In this document: positions 21,136 to 31,994 of the stretch, piece by piece
How the letters are laid out: the number at the start of each line of letters is the position of its first letter
Position numbering within the stretch: position 1 is the stretch's first letter
Source of the DNA: Metridium senile
Lineage: Eukaryota; Cnidaria; Anthozoa; Actiniaria; Metridiidae
Length of the DNA stretch: 64,000 nucleotides
Assembly (NCBI GenBank): GCA_949775045.1
Contig: OX459104.1
Coordinates: 5,501,306-5,565,305, forward strand
Direction of reading: 5' to 3'
Notes under the pieces: generated by a model
Seen by the model: only the letters and a program-made list of their open reading frames with translations
Database searches by the model: none
Told to the model about the DNA's origin: nothing
Position numbers and translations under genes: made by a program

Positions 21136-23142
21136 AAATGACTATAATTGCTTATAGTGTCACTGGAAGAGTCAGTAATTTTAACATAACCTTCAGATCA
21201 TGGTCATGCAGGATTGCTTGGCTATCCTATAACTGAAATAATTGAACTATGGTTATGGTATTAGGTATTATACAGTGTTATATGGGACACAAGTTAGTTT
21301 ATTACAGCAATTTAGAGCACAATAGTCTATTTGAAACATATAGGTGTTATATTAAATAGTGTAATTTTTATACTTATATAATTTCATACCAAAACTATAT
21401 TTTGCATGAACATTACTCTGGTTGAGAGCCATGGTAAATAGAAAAAATATATATATACAGTGAAAGAGAATGATTTGTGGATGCATGGAACAAGAATGTG
21501 CAAAAATTAATCTATAAACGTTTATGTACAAAAATGATTCAGTGTGAAAAAAACCAGTAATTTTGGAAACATAAAACGTCGTCTTCAATCATAAACATTC
21601 AACAATGAGTTCGAATGCTCACGTGATCACAAATACATATCGAGACGTTTTCAAAGTGGTCAATTTGGATTGCCCGTACAAGAGCTGTGCAATTTTTTAT
21701 GACCAATAAATAACACAAGTTATTGTTTGATTTATTAGCATCAAAATGATGACAAAAAGAAAGCTGGGGGACGGTAAAAATTTCAACTTATTTCATGTTT
21801 TTTGATTCGAGGTAGTACTGAGTGAATGCAATTTTCGGCGTATAAATGTCTTCGAGCTAAAAATATGACTGCGTGAATTTAGAAGAGGTGACTAAAAATC
21901 AGAAAATAGACAACAATATTTAAACACTTAAGTTACCTTGTGCAATGCAATTTGACGATCAATAACTTGACGATCTTCGTAAACCATGGCAGAGAAAAAT
22001 ACTCCTTGTCTGACAAATATGCAAGATAGTTTGGGTGGTCTTCAGTATTCCTTTAAAACCACATAGCTATGCACTTTTAAGAAGCAAAAAAACTATACCC
22101 CTGCAAAGATAAAGTAAAAAGGTTTGTTATAAAGGCCATTTCCAACGTGGGGGACGGTAAAAATTTTGAGTAAATTGGTATTGCAAATGAGTGAAAATTG
22201 GCCAATCCTCAAATTTCTCGTTTAAACAACAATATATTTTAGATCATCAGCTTCAAGACAAGACTAGTGTTTGGGCAATTTTAAAACACCATTACATAAT
22301 TACTCACCTCTAATTGAGATTTCTTCAAAATAATAGCTGGATGTAGGAAAACGACAACAGAAAAGAAAGTCCTCTCTCGAGGTTTTTGCTTTTTGAGCAC
22401 ATTTTGACGACTTATTTCTATCCAAATAAATACATGATCGCATTGTTGATATCCTGAAGCGCTTGCTCTATGTAAGTAGATTGGATATCCATTTAAACTC
22501 TTCCATCGAAAGCCCTATGGTTCTTAGATCGTTCCATAGAAAACCCAAAGAACGCTTTCTGCAAACAAAATGGCGACCGCATTCCTTTTCGTTCCATTTA
22601 CACGAGCATGCGCAGACAAAATGCCCATATGCTCGTCTTTACAACAAAACACAAAACAAAACAAAATAAAACAAATAGACGGAGGAACAGCGAAAAAGTT
22701 GTGTTTGCTACCTGTTCACTTTTTAAAAATGGCGTTCAAAATGTCGAGTAAATATTTTCTTTTTGTTAAAAAGCTGATATAAACAAAGCAAAAACAACAA
22801 AAACACTCAATGCATCACATAAACAGAACAGGTAGTTCTAAAAGTCTCTTTTATTGTTGAATAAGAGCGAAAAAAGATCAAAAAAGTGTATATTTGACAG
22901 TTTTGTTTTTGAATTAAAAAGAGTACAAAAAAGCAGCCTAATTCGGTTATTGATGTCAAAGGATAAAGTAAGATATCTGTTCAGTGAAGAAAGTGAAGTT
23001 CAATTTCACATTTCTAAACAATGCAAACCCAAGCGAATGACAAGGCATCCAACGGACAAAATTTAGCACACAAATTATTCACTTGAATAAATAAGCTTGC
23101 AAAAAACAGATGATTTACGATATAACTATAGTCAATATCTTA
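21136..23142. other. No gene supported
   Basis: Two direct copies of GGGGGACGGTAAAAATTT occur near 21767 and 22149. Short open frames have no recognisable domain. AT-rich. Confidence 0.45.
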
Positions 23143-23213
23143 CAGTGCTGCTAATTCAACCGGGGCCACCCAGAGTTTATTAGCCAATCACGTTTGAGCT
23201 TAAGAACAAAAGA
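23143..23213 (+). repeat. Left terminal inverted repeat, 71 bp
   Basis: Matches 27122-27192 inverted except at 23172 and 23192. Starts CAGTG, as do many Tc1/mariner ends. Confidence 0.95.
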
Positions 23214-23277
23214 ACCAGACATTTACGATCCGTCAAGTTCCGGCGTAGTTTAGTTCACGCGGGAAACTGTAGTAGCA

Positions 23278-24330
23278 ATGTCAGAAGTTTTCCAGTGGTT
23301 AAAGTCAATTTCAAATGGCCTTGGCCTAGAAAGACTTGCCGAGGACTTTGAAAGTCGTGGATTTAGCACCGTAGGGTCTTTGAAATACTTTAGATCGCCC
23401 GATCTCGATGTTTTGTTTCCAACTCCACAAAAATTAAAGATGGCAGAGAAGAGAATTCTGGAGACAGAGCTCGCCAATTTGAAGGAGAAAACATCTAATC
23501 TACAGCCAAGGGAATTGTTTCCACAGAATCATGGATCAGTACTTTATTTCCCAACTTCCAATGTTCAATCAAAGTCATCTGGCGAAGAGTGTTTAGACCA
23601 GACCCCGTCGACGAGCTCAGGTCTAGCTAGTCCCAATTTGACATTTTCTCCATCTAATCCAGCCACTGTTTGTGGTTTTACACCTACTATATCCAATATA
23701 GTTACACCTACTGCGTCAAGTACGATTCTTCAAACTCAAAGTTCGCAGTTCAGTGCAAGCCAGCATAGCAGCACCTATCTTGACAAGCGCCAAACAGAAA
23801 TGAAGCAAGACCAAGAGCTCATGGCCGCTAAAAAAAGAAGTGTGGAAGAACTCCTCAAGGAGAAAACTCGTGCAACAGAAGATTATAAAGAGAGCAGCTC
23901 CAGACGCCAAAAGGTTTGTTCCCATTGCCATTTTCCCGGCCACAACAAAACCAAGTGCAAGAACGGGCCGTGTAATGGAATCGCCAATTGCCGATACACC
24001 GACAAACACCCCGAGATAAAATCAGAAATCCAAGAATTAAAGAGAATCTTGAAGGACTTGGAGAAAAAAGAAGTAAAAACTAAGAACGATTACGATGTAT
24101 TCAAAGCAGCCAGAGAAAGAGCTTCTTCAAGTTTTTTCGCCATAATGAGACCGCGGCTACGAAGCCAAAATGCCATCAAGTACGTAGACAGGAGTGCATT
24201 AGACAGAGACCTCATGATACTCAAGAGAGCGCTAGGAAACAAAGTCCCAATGGACGACCGCATGGATTGGGAACTTCCCTACATTATTGAACGATATAAG
24301 CGTGCAAATGTTGATATTTTCTCTACATAA
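23278..24330 (+). CDS. SAM-like and zinc-knuckle protein of the transposon
   Basis: A 350-aa protein starting 135 bp inside the left end. Residues about 4-66 look like a SAM-type helical domain (WLKSISNGLGLERLAEDF, then KYFRSPDLDVLF). A Ser/Thr-rich linker follows, then a charged coiled-coil-like stretch near 175-205. A CX2CX4HX4C zinc knuckle (CSHCHFPGHNKTKC) is at residues 214-227, followed by more Cys/His and a long charged helix (IQELKRILKDLEKKE). No catalytic motif is seen. Zinc knuckles bind nucleic acid and SAM domains self-associate, so a DNA- or RNA-binding accessory role in transposition, or a regulator, is possible; that is inference. It is transcribed toward the transposase. Not a fragment: start, stop and domain order look whole. 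Confidence 0.8.
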   Translation: MSEVFQWLKSISNGLGLERLAEDFESRGFSTVGSLKYFRSPDLDVLFPTPQKLKMAEKRILETELANLKEKTSNLQPRELFPQNHGSVLYFPTSNVQSKSSGEECLDQTPSTSSGLASPNLTFSPSNPATVCGFTPTISNIVTPTASSTILQTQSSQFSASQHSSTYLDKRQTEMKQDQELMAAKKRSVEELLKEKTRATEDYKESSSRRQKVCSHCHFPGHNKTKCKNGPCNGIANCRYTDKHPEIKSEIQELKRILKDLEKKEVKTKNDYDVFKAARERASSSFFAIMRPRLRSQNAIKYVDRSALDRDLMILKRALGNKVPMDDRMDWELPYIIERYKRANVDIFST

Positions 24331-24336
24331 TCACAT

Positions 24337-24642
24337 TCTCAAAGTGGTCTAGGGTTCAGAAGTTGGACTGAAAAGATAGTACTATTATAGATATAAGAAT
24401 ATGAATTCATAAAGAATTGGAATTTAGTTCAAATTATGATATAGTTACTGTTCATCTATCAAAATGTATAAACAAATAATATTCTCAAAGTGTTCTCGGA
24501 TTCAAAAGTTGGGCTGTATATAAGTAATGCTAATTACTATTATAGAAATGAGAAAGAATTCATGCGAACCCATAAAGTATTGCTATTTTTAGTTCAAATT
24601 ATGATATGGTTACTGTTCATCTATCAAATGTATATAAACAAA
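24337..24642 (+). repeat. Imperfect 145-bp tandem duplication
   Basis: TCAAAGTGGTCTAGGGTTCA (about 24338) and TCAAAGTGTTCTCGGATTCA (about 24484) begin two copies, both ending near ACTGTTCATCTATCAAA. They lie in the 3' flank of the SAM/zinc-knuckle gene, inside the transposon. An AATAAA is at about 24719. Confidence 0.75.
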
Positions 24643-25053
24643 TGTTTTGAAAAAGATATTATATCCACTATCTACCGGAAATAATTGACAGCAAAACCTG
24701 TAAAATAGTTCATGCACAAATAAAGCAATTTGAAACTACAGTATTTAGTCAAACTCATTGTGACGTAATTATGCTACACATGTACACGGTATAGAAAAGG
24801 TTTTATAATAATAGCAAAGAGAGTCTATATACATGATATTCCTTCCTACTTTACCTATTTATTATTTACTTATTATTCACTTATTATTCGATCACAAACG
24901 GCGTCAATCAAACAAAAAACATTTATTTCTTGTTTAGAAGTAGACATCGCACCTAATCAGATAGCCATCTCTATTTTCTTGTAGCAACTGCCAATCAAGT
25001 GTCTAGGATACGTGGGGAAAAATCCATCGTGAACTAGATTGTAAGACCATAAA

Positions 25054-25676
25054 TTGAAAATGCCACACGTGGAATTGAAAAACGCTGTCGTAAAGGGTCA
25101 TCATGCTTATCAGAATATAGTGGCTGTCGGAGATATATGTGAATGTTTTTGTGAGCCTGGGAATCTAAATGATCCAACAGCGGTCGCAGTTTTCCATAAT
25201 CATGAAATTATAGGCCACATTCCAACAGGGTTGTGCTCCACAATTTCCGATTTATTATGTTCATTCATAGCAAGGATACAAGTACTGTGGTAAGTGTAAT
25301 TAGTTTATCTTTTATATGTGTAGTTTTCATTAACCTGTGTGTGAAATAATGAATCACAAGGCAGAAAAAGAGAATCATCAGCTTCGATTTATTCAAGTCA
25401 ATGGTATATACACAAAGGCTTAACTATTACACAGTAATTCATTGGTGAGCCGGCTCTATAGAAAATTTATCCCAGATTACTTTCCCTTTCAGTGAAATCA
25501 CAGCGTTACCGCTACCAAGCCACGCACCCTGGCCGAGTGTTTGGTCGACAGGAGGTGGAATTATCATCCCTTGTAACTATCACATTTATTGTTCACCAGA
25601 AGACTCAATAGACATTTTACAATCTTTACAATTAGCACTACATTATGTACCTAATGGTCAAATAGAGTTACATTAG
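25054..25676 (+). CDS. HIRAN-domain protein, two exons
   Basis: Exon 1 25054-25289 ends CTGTG|GTAAGT; exon 2 25493-25676 follows a CTTTCCCTTTCAG acceptor. The join (Cys codon TG|T) keeps the frame and gives 139 aa. Exon 1 matches the HIRAN pattern: VKGHHAYQNIVAVGD, then EPGNLNDPTAVAVFHN and IGHIPTGLC. Exon 2 continues as CEITALPLP, then GGGIIIPCNYHIY, a typical tail of small stand-alone HIRAN proteins. HIRAN domains (HIP116/HLTF, Rad5) bind single-stranded DNA 3'-OH ends. No helicase or other enzyme domain is attached. Lying inside intact transposon ends, it is a passenger or accessory gene; a role at transposon ends or repair of excision sites is inference. Confidence 0.8.
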
Positions 25677-25994
25677 ATATCCTTCCGAGTGGCCTTATCA
25701 ATGTCCAGCTGAAGTTATTTTAGAATAGGGTTTGCATGACAACATGTACTTGAACTGATACTAGAAATAGCGGATTTCAATAAACATTGGTTATTTGCAA
25801 TTGTTTTATTCTTGGTTAACAAAAAACGTTTTGATACGCTATGAATTCATACACGTATTTTCACTAATTTTGTTTTCAACACTGTCACAATTCAGTTGAA
25901 AATTTGTAATTTTCACACGGCAAACTACACAGCGCTTTATATAGTGTGAAATGTCTGGGCAATATATTGACCTAAAGTTGTTGCCCTTTCCAAT

Positions 25995-27038
25995 CTAAAT
26001 GAAATATCCACAATGTCTAAAATATGCAGTAGAATTTTCAGGGGAAATTCTGCTACATGCTTGGTAGATGGCGATTTCAGTCTCGTTGTCAGCTAGTATC
26101 TGGTTCTGATTGAGAAAAGCTTTGACCTGATGAAAACAAAGCTCGCAAGTGTTTAGGTGTGGAGAATAAGGAGGTTGAAATATCAGGTTTACTCCGTAGT
26201 CAGCAAGCATATATCTCAATGCCATTTCAGTGAATCTGCCATGATGAAATGGGCAATTGTCCATTATCACAGTATCGTTTCTTTCGAGTAGTACAGAACC
26301 GTTAGGCCTCGTAATTTCAACTGCCTCTTCGAAGAAAAATAAAAGCTCGTTTCCATTAGATGCACCTTCTATAACATTTACATAGTCAACTCCAAGACAT
26401 GAATGCATGAGATTTATCGTGTAGTTAGCATTAGATGCCCATCGTTGAATTTCAAACGCTGGGGTTCCAATCGGCGCGTTGCCATATCTGCGATTCATGG
26501 TGGTCTTTGTAACACTTGACTCATCGAAAAAATGAAGAGAGCTTGTGTTCAAATTGCTAATTTGATCGAGATAAAAGTCTGTATATTCTTCTATTGCTCT
26601 AGTATTGGCTTCAGATGGAAGGGAATGTATTTTCTTTTTCGTCATCAGCAGATCTTTTTTCAGGTAATGACCGATTGTAGCGCGATGTGGAATGTCAAGG
26701 GGATGTACAATCCCGTCAAACACAAGTCGATTTTGCAATTCTGCTGCATAAACACTTGGCTTACATAATTTCTCCACCTCAATACACTCACAAGCATCTG
26801 GAGAGAGAACAGTACGACCCTTGTGCTTCTTAGCTGGCGGCTGATTGGAATTTGTAATGTCGTACTCAAGCAAAACATTATTTACAAAGTGGCGACTTGA
26901 GCGAACTTCTTGAGCAATTCTTCTCTGTGAAAACCCTTGATGGTTCAAATCCAGAACTCTTTCGCGTAAAAGTCGAGAATTTCGACGTCCGTTATCGTAA
27001 ATGCCGCCGTTTTGATTTTCCCGTAGCTGGACAGACAT
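25995..27038 (-). CDS. Tc1/mariner (IS630-type) DD38E transposase
   Basis: A 347-aa cut-and-paste transposase starting 84 bp inside the right TIR. N-terminal helix-turn-helix of homeodomain type (residues about 22-60, LDLNHQGFSQRRIAQEVRSS), a second DNA-binding region to about 125, then an RNase-H-like DDE domain: D172 (HFFDESSVTK), D260 (VIMDNCPFHHG) and E299 (PPYSPHLNTCEL). The D260-E299 gap holds 38 residues. Length and domain order fit the family and there are no breaks, so it could be active. It faces the HIRAN gene, with about 318 bp between the stops. Spacing differs from the common DD34D/E groups. Confidence 0.9.
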   Translation of the reverse strand: MSVQLRENQNGGIYDNGRRNSRLLRERVLDLNHQGFSQRRIAQEVRSSRHFVNNVLLEYDITNSNQPPAKKHKGRTVLSPDACECIEVEKLCKPSVYAAELQNRLVFDGIVHPLDIPHRATIGHYLKKDLLMTKKKIHSLPSEANTRAIEEYTDFYLDQISNLNTSSLHFFDESSVTKTTMNRRYGNAPIGTPAFEIQRWASNANYTINLMHSCLGVDYVNVIEGASNGNELLFFFEEAVEITRPNGSVLLERNDTVIMDNCPFHHGRFTEMALRYMLADYGVNLIFQPPYSPHLNTCELCFHQVKAFLNQNQILADNETEIAIYQACSRISPENSTAYFRHCGYFI

Positions 27039-27121
27039 TTTTCAAAATATTGCAATCCGTATAAGATTTGAACTCATTCGCGCCTATAATTTGATTGGCT
27101 GATAAGGAGATAAAGTAGATA

Positions 27122-27192
27122 TCTTTTGTTCTTAAGCTCAAATGTGATTGGCTAATAAACTCCGGGTGGCCCCGGTTGAATTAGCAGCACTG
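27122..27192 (-). repeat. Right terminal inverted repeat, 71 bp
   Basis: Inverse of 23143-23213 with two mismatches; ends GCAGCACTG followed by TA. Confidence 0.95.
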
Positions 27193-27529
27193 TAAGTATT
27201 CATCAATGCATTTTTGTTCAAAGCAGGATTACCTGACTATCATGGCGATTTCTGTTCGTCCGAATTTAGCCGTGAATTTTACTTGATTGAAAAATGTCCA
27301 AGCAATCCTCAACTCAAACCAGCCACATAATGTCGATGTCAGTAGTGAGTAAATATTATCATCTGCTTGAGGTTAAAGGATGTCTAGATTTGTTTGTTAG
27401 TCAATAAATCCTTCATTATTACGACCAAAATCATCGGGGATTTCCCAACAAGAACCGGCCAACAAACATGTTATTGACGACAAACTCGATCGTTTCATTA
27501 GCTTGCAAGCTACATTGTTTTCCCCTTAC

Positions 27530-27617
27530 CAGCTTTACCACTGATAAAAACATTGTGTCCACACATTACACGGTCAACCACTTTCCTTTGCTCGGTGTTT
27601 AAAGTAATTTCGGCCAT
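27530..27617 (-). pseudogene. Orphan first exon of a Pif1-like helicase
   Basis: From ATG at 27617 the minus strand reads AEITLNTEQRKVVDRVM, then GHNVFISGKAG, the start of a Pif1/RecD-like ATPase up to Walker A. A GTAAGG donor falls inside Walker A at 27529. No second exon is seen before the transposon at 27192 or clearly beyond it. A MITE sits 52 bp upstream of the ATG. Either a gene fragment, or a gene whose remaining exons lie outside what I can recognise. Confidence 0.5.
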
Positions 27618-27668
27618 TATGTGAAAGAAAATCTCTAAAAAAAAGCTTTTACGACGGACGAAGTATTT

Positions 27669-28216
27669 CCAGGTGATCTCGGAATACGGCACGCATTGCA
27701 TTGTTGTTGAAAATCAGGCGGTCCTATCCCCAGTTTCTCAATTTGCCATTTTCGCGCGGTCAATGGCCGCCATCTTGGATTTTTTCGATGATGAATTGTT
27801 TTCAGCAAGTAAAAAGGTTTATAAAAGGAAAAATAAACAACTATTACTCATATAAATACAAACATATAATAAAGTACTATTTCATAAGAACCTTTAAAGT
27901 GCAATTTGATGTGCACATGATATGTTACAAATTGTACTTTAACTCGAGCATTAGCGATAAAACTCGAGTTCTGGCCATTTTCCTCTTTCAAATGCCTATT
28001 TACAAGGCAATTTATGAAAATTGATACCCAATCAAATTGTTTAGTCCATTTTGTCTTGTATTGAGAGTTGTTAAGTCATAATAAAGCACTTTAACTTTTA
28101 ACATGTACCAAAATATAAATCTCACGAATTATGCTGAATGGCAGCCATGTTGGACCGCCTCATCAAATTTCTTGTCGCGCGCTGATTGGCTAATTTTTTG
28201 ATCCGAGATCACCTGG
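27669..28216. mobile_element. CCAGGTGATCTCGGA MITE, copy 1
   Basis: 548 bp with 15-bp ends CCAGGTGATCTCGGA/TCCGAGATCACCTGG. The interior is nearly identical over most of its length to 58827-59375 (shared GGTCAATGGCCGCCATCTTG and CAGCCATGTTGGACCGCCT). No target duplication is obvious. Frames inside are conserved only as DNA. Confidence 0.8.
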
Positions 28217-28259
28217 TTAGTTTTAGGTAAAAATATTCCGAAAATTCGCCAAGATTTCG

Positions 28260-28690
28260 GAAAAATTCGTGCATTCACGACATTTCACGACTTCCTCGAA
28301 ACCTCTACGAATTCCTACGAATGTCAAACGAATGAAAAATCCCGAGCGCTTCACGGAAAAGTGTCCAAGCTACCTGGGGCACACATCGATCCATCGCGAG
28401 TTTGAGCGTCCAAGAGGAAATTCTCGTCATATAATAAAGATTGAAGACTCAAACTGGTAAGTTATCTGGAGATAGATGATTTGTTTACATATTCGTAGAA
28501 AAATCATTAATTCGTCTTTTAGGTGATGAGATAGTAGCGAAATTGTGATCCATCACGTGACCGTGTTTCATACCTTGTCACAATATATACTTGTCTCCCG
28601 CGGGATTGACCACAGGAACCCCACAATCTACAAGCGCGCCACAGGAAACCCAAAGACTACAAGCGCGCGCCAAACAAAGAAACCAAAAGA
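28260..28690 (+). repeat. Dispersed repeat R1, longer copy
   Basis: Matches 16480-16700 inverted. Holds an extra block of about 160 bp with a GTAAGT near 28457 and a CTTTTAG near 28522, so it may derive from a spliced transcript source. The frame reading KNPERFTEKCPSYLG is shared by both copies but no family is recognised. Confidence 0.6.
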
Positions 28691-29756
28691 GTAGCGCGCA
28701 TTTTTTTCCATTGAATCTTTATTAGTCGGGCTAGCCATAGGCGGCCCGACTTTAGTTCTACCGTTTCGTCAATCTATGTATCTATCTATGTATCATGTCG
28801 CGTTTAGACCACCCGCCATGAGCATGCGCAAATACCACAGGAAGCCCAAGCAAATCGCCATCTTGGATTTGAAACTGAATTCATTTGGATTTCTCGTACT
28901 TCACATCGATTTACTCTTCCAAATCAGCGTTGGATTTGGGTATATTGTTTGCTCAAGTCATTATACAATTGCTAGCTGTTATTTTCTAACGTTTTTACGG
29001 AAAGAGGTTTTCTAAAACATGTCTATCAGACAGTCAGTGTTACTCGAGCCAACTCGATCCTCGAATTCCCAGAAAGCAGATTAATCATCCAAGTACATAA
29101 AAACAACGACATGAAAGCTGGATTATTCCAATACGAACTGCCACCAAAGCAAAGAAACAAGTAACTAATATAATTATACGTTTTTTGATAAATATCAATA
29201 TTTTCAAAACATAATTCATCTTTTTAATAGTTAATCTACATGTACAATAGGCCTTCTCCGGTTCATAAGATCGCTCAGAACACCTTAAATCACCTAACAC
29301 CGCCTAAGAATTTAAGAGGCTGTCTCCGTAATAACCTCCAGGTCGATATGCAGCTTCAAAATAGATTTCTTTCATACTCTACTATTTTGAAGTTCTGTCC
29401 TTGGGAACAACTAATATCGAAGTGATTTGGCTCAAATTTATTTTAATATTTTTTGGGGGACCGTTTAATGTTCGACTAGTCGAAGGCCAATTTGAACTCC
29501 GAAATAGTATGGAATAACGACATATTCTCATCTCATTTTATACACCAAAACATACTCAAATGATATAATTTTTGCACAAATGTATAGACATTTCCTTCTA
29601 GTTTCAACGGCCATATGACTTAAATAATAATATTTTTTTATTTTAACGTCAGCAGCTTAGAAAGTGACCCTCCTGCACTCGCATCGGACATCGGCTCAAA
29701 ACAAGTCAACTTTAAGAGCTTATTTCAAAATCGTGGCACCGGATTGAAACTTCTCC
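28691..29756. other. No gene supported
   Basis: No domain in any frame. A short GC-rich patch near 28730-28755 and AT-rich sequence follow. Confidence 0.4.
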
Positions 29757-31993
29757 TTTACTTCACTATAAACTACTAACATTAATCAATACAAAACGCC
29801 AATAAAATCTTTCTGATTTACAATTTCGAAAGAATGACAAGGACTTAAACTTTGTTAAATTTCCAAATGTGTCAAAATCGAGCATTCTTTATCGGTAAAA
29901 TACTCATTGGTATTAACAGCTAAAATTACCTTAAACTGCATTCAATAATGCTTGGCTGTGCAATTAAGTTGTTAACCATCCTCTTTAGCGATCTAAATAA
30001 CGTAATAACTTGACCTTCAAGGTTAGGGATTCAAGTGTCTTCTGCAGGCGTGAGTTCCATGCGTTCAAGTCCAGAATCTAGCAGTTGATTTTCGCTGTTT
30101 CGATTGCTTTAAATGTCCATGTGACCTTCGTTTAAGGTACCGTTTCCATCAATATAAATGTCTCGGGGATTACTAACAGTTATCAATGAAATTAAAACTC
30201 AAAATAAGTCATAACTTGGAGTTTAAGATGTCTTCTATCTGTTATAAATGTTTGTTTATATTCGGCACTCGTTCCCAGTCTATCACCACTATTGTACCTA
30301 GGGAGGGAGGGAGGGAGGGGAGCCGTAGCAAAATTAAAAGAATGAAGGAAATTAATAAACTAACAAGTAAAAGAAAAAAAACAAAACTGATGCCCTTTAT
30401 CAACAAAAAGAAAAGCACTTGCGAGAGACAAAATTGTAACAAAATTGTAACAAAATTGAAAGAGTCATTATTTATGAAGGGAGAAGGGAGAAATCATGGG
30501 GGGGGGGGGGGGGCTGGTCAGGTGTATTTTTCTTGATGACTGGGGGTGAGTCATGGTTTAATAAAATAATTGTTTATTTCCCCCTAATTAGGAAATAAAA
30601 TATTTGTGTGCGATATATACTTTTTCAACGCTTAGATTATTTCTTACGTGAAGTTTTCAAAAGCCAATGGCAAAAATGATGATAACAAACAGGCGAAAAG
30701 TATTTCGATTAAAAAAAATAAAGGCGTTTCTGTATCAAACTTGACAATAATATTTACGGATTTTAATCGGAATGGCGCGTTCTTGGTTAGCAGAGCGCAT
30801 TATTTTATTATTTCGCATGTCACCAGTGTGAAGATATGAAGACTTGTCTTCGTGAAATAGAGGAGACTCTAGCCAAAGTATCAGCTTCTACAGTAATGAG
30901 CAGAACGATGATCTAGTCTACAATTTCTACAAAGGTGTTAGCGCAATTCAAGGGTGGAAGGCCCATATATTACGCTCTGCTAAATATTATTGTCAAGTTT
31001 GATACAGAAACGCCTGCATTAGTTTTTTTTAATTGAAATACTTTTCGCCTGTTTGTTATCAGCATTTTTGCCATTGGCTTTTGAAAACTTCACGTACGTA
31101 AGAAATAATCTAAGCGTTGAAAAAGTATATATCGCACACAAATATTTTATTTCCTAATTAGGGGGAATTAAACAATTATTTTATTAAACCATGACTCACT
31201 GCACCCCCAGTCATCAAGAAAAATACACCTGACCAGCCCCCCCCCCCCCCCCCCATAATTTCTCCCTCCCCCTTCATAAATAATGACTCTTTCATTTTTT
31301 GTTACAATTTTGTTACAATTTTGTCTCTCCCTAGTGCTTTTCTTTTTGTTTATAAAGGGCATCAGTTTAGTTTATTTTTTCTTTTACTTGTTAGTTTATT
31401 AATTTCCTTCATTCTTTTAATTTTGCTACGGCTCCCCTCCCTCCCTCCCTAGGTACAATAGTGGTGATAGACTGGGAACGAGTGCCGAATATAAACAAAC
31501 ATTTATAACAGATAGAAGACATCTTAAACTCCAAGTTATGACTTATTTTGAGTTTTAATTTCATTGATAACTGTTAGTAATCCCCGAGACATTTATATTA
31601 ATGGAAACGGTACCTTAAACGAAGGTCACATGGACATTTAAAGCAATCGAAACAGCGAAAATCAACTGCTAGATTCTGGACTTGAACGCATGGAACTCAC
31701 GCCTGCAGAAGACACTTGAATCTCTAACCTTGAAGGTCAAGTTATTACGTTATTTAGATCGCTAAACAGGATGGTTAACGACTTAATTGCACAGCCAATC
31801 ATTATTGAATGCAGTTTAAGGTAATTTTAGCTGTTAATACCAATGAGTATTTTACCGATAAAGAATGCTCGATTTTGACACATTTGGAAATTTAACAAAG
31901 TTTAAAGTCCTTGTCATTCTTTCGAAATTGTAGATCAGAAAGATTTTATTGGCGTTTTGCATTGATTAATGTTAGTAGTTTATAGTGAAGTAA
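29757..31993. repeat. 2.2-kb palindrome, arms about 1.03 kb
   Basis: The left arm (29757-about 30800) and right arm (about 30968-31993) are nearly identical inverses around a spacer of about 170 bp. Both carry a poly-G/poly-C tract (near 30499 and 31238) and a GGGAGGGAGGG block. The left arm has about 30 bp extra near its inner end. The right arm stops one base before the transposase ATG at 31995, so it supplies the whole visible 5' region of that gene. Transcription through it would give a long hairpin RNA. Confidence 0.9.
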
Positions 31994-31994
31994 A

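Larger units (their letters stand above)
23143..27192. mobile_element. Tc1/mariner-type transposon with three genes
   Basis: A complete 4,050-bp element. The left end starts CAGTGCTGCTAATTCAACCG (23143-23213) and is the inverse of the right end (27122-27192): 71 bp with two mismatches. Both ends abut TA (23141-23142 and 27193-27194), the Tc1/mariner target duplication. Inside are a SAM/zinc-knuckle protein (23278-24330, plus), a spliced HIRAN protein (25054-25676, plus) and a DD38E transposase (25995-27038, minus). The plus and minus genes converge. The near-identical ends and open frames point to a recent insertion. Confidence 0.9.

Noticed and set aside
27701..28024. 107-aa frame with similarity to 58884-59075
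   Set aside because: Both lie inside copies of the same MITE.
30186..30536. 116-aa frame in the left palindrome arm
   Set aside because: Lysine-rich and Gly-run sequence mirrored in the other arm; no domain.
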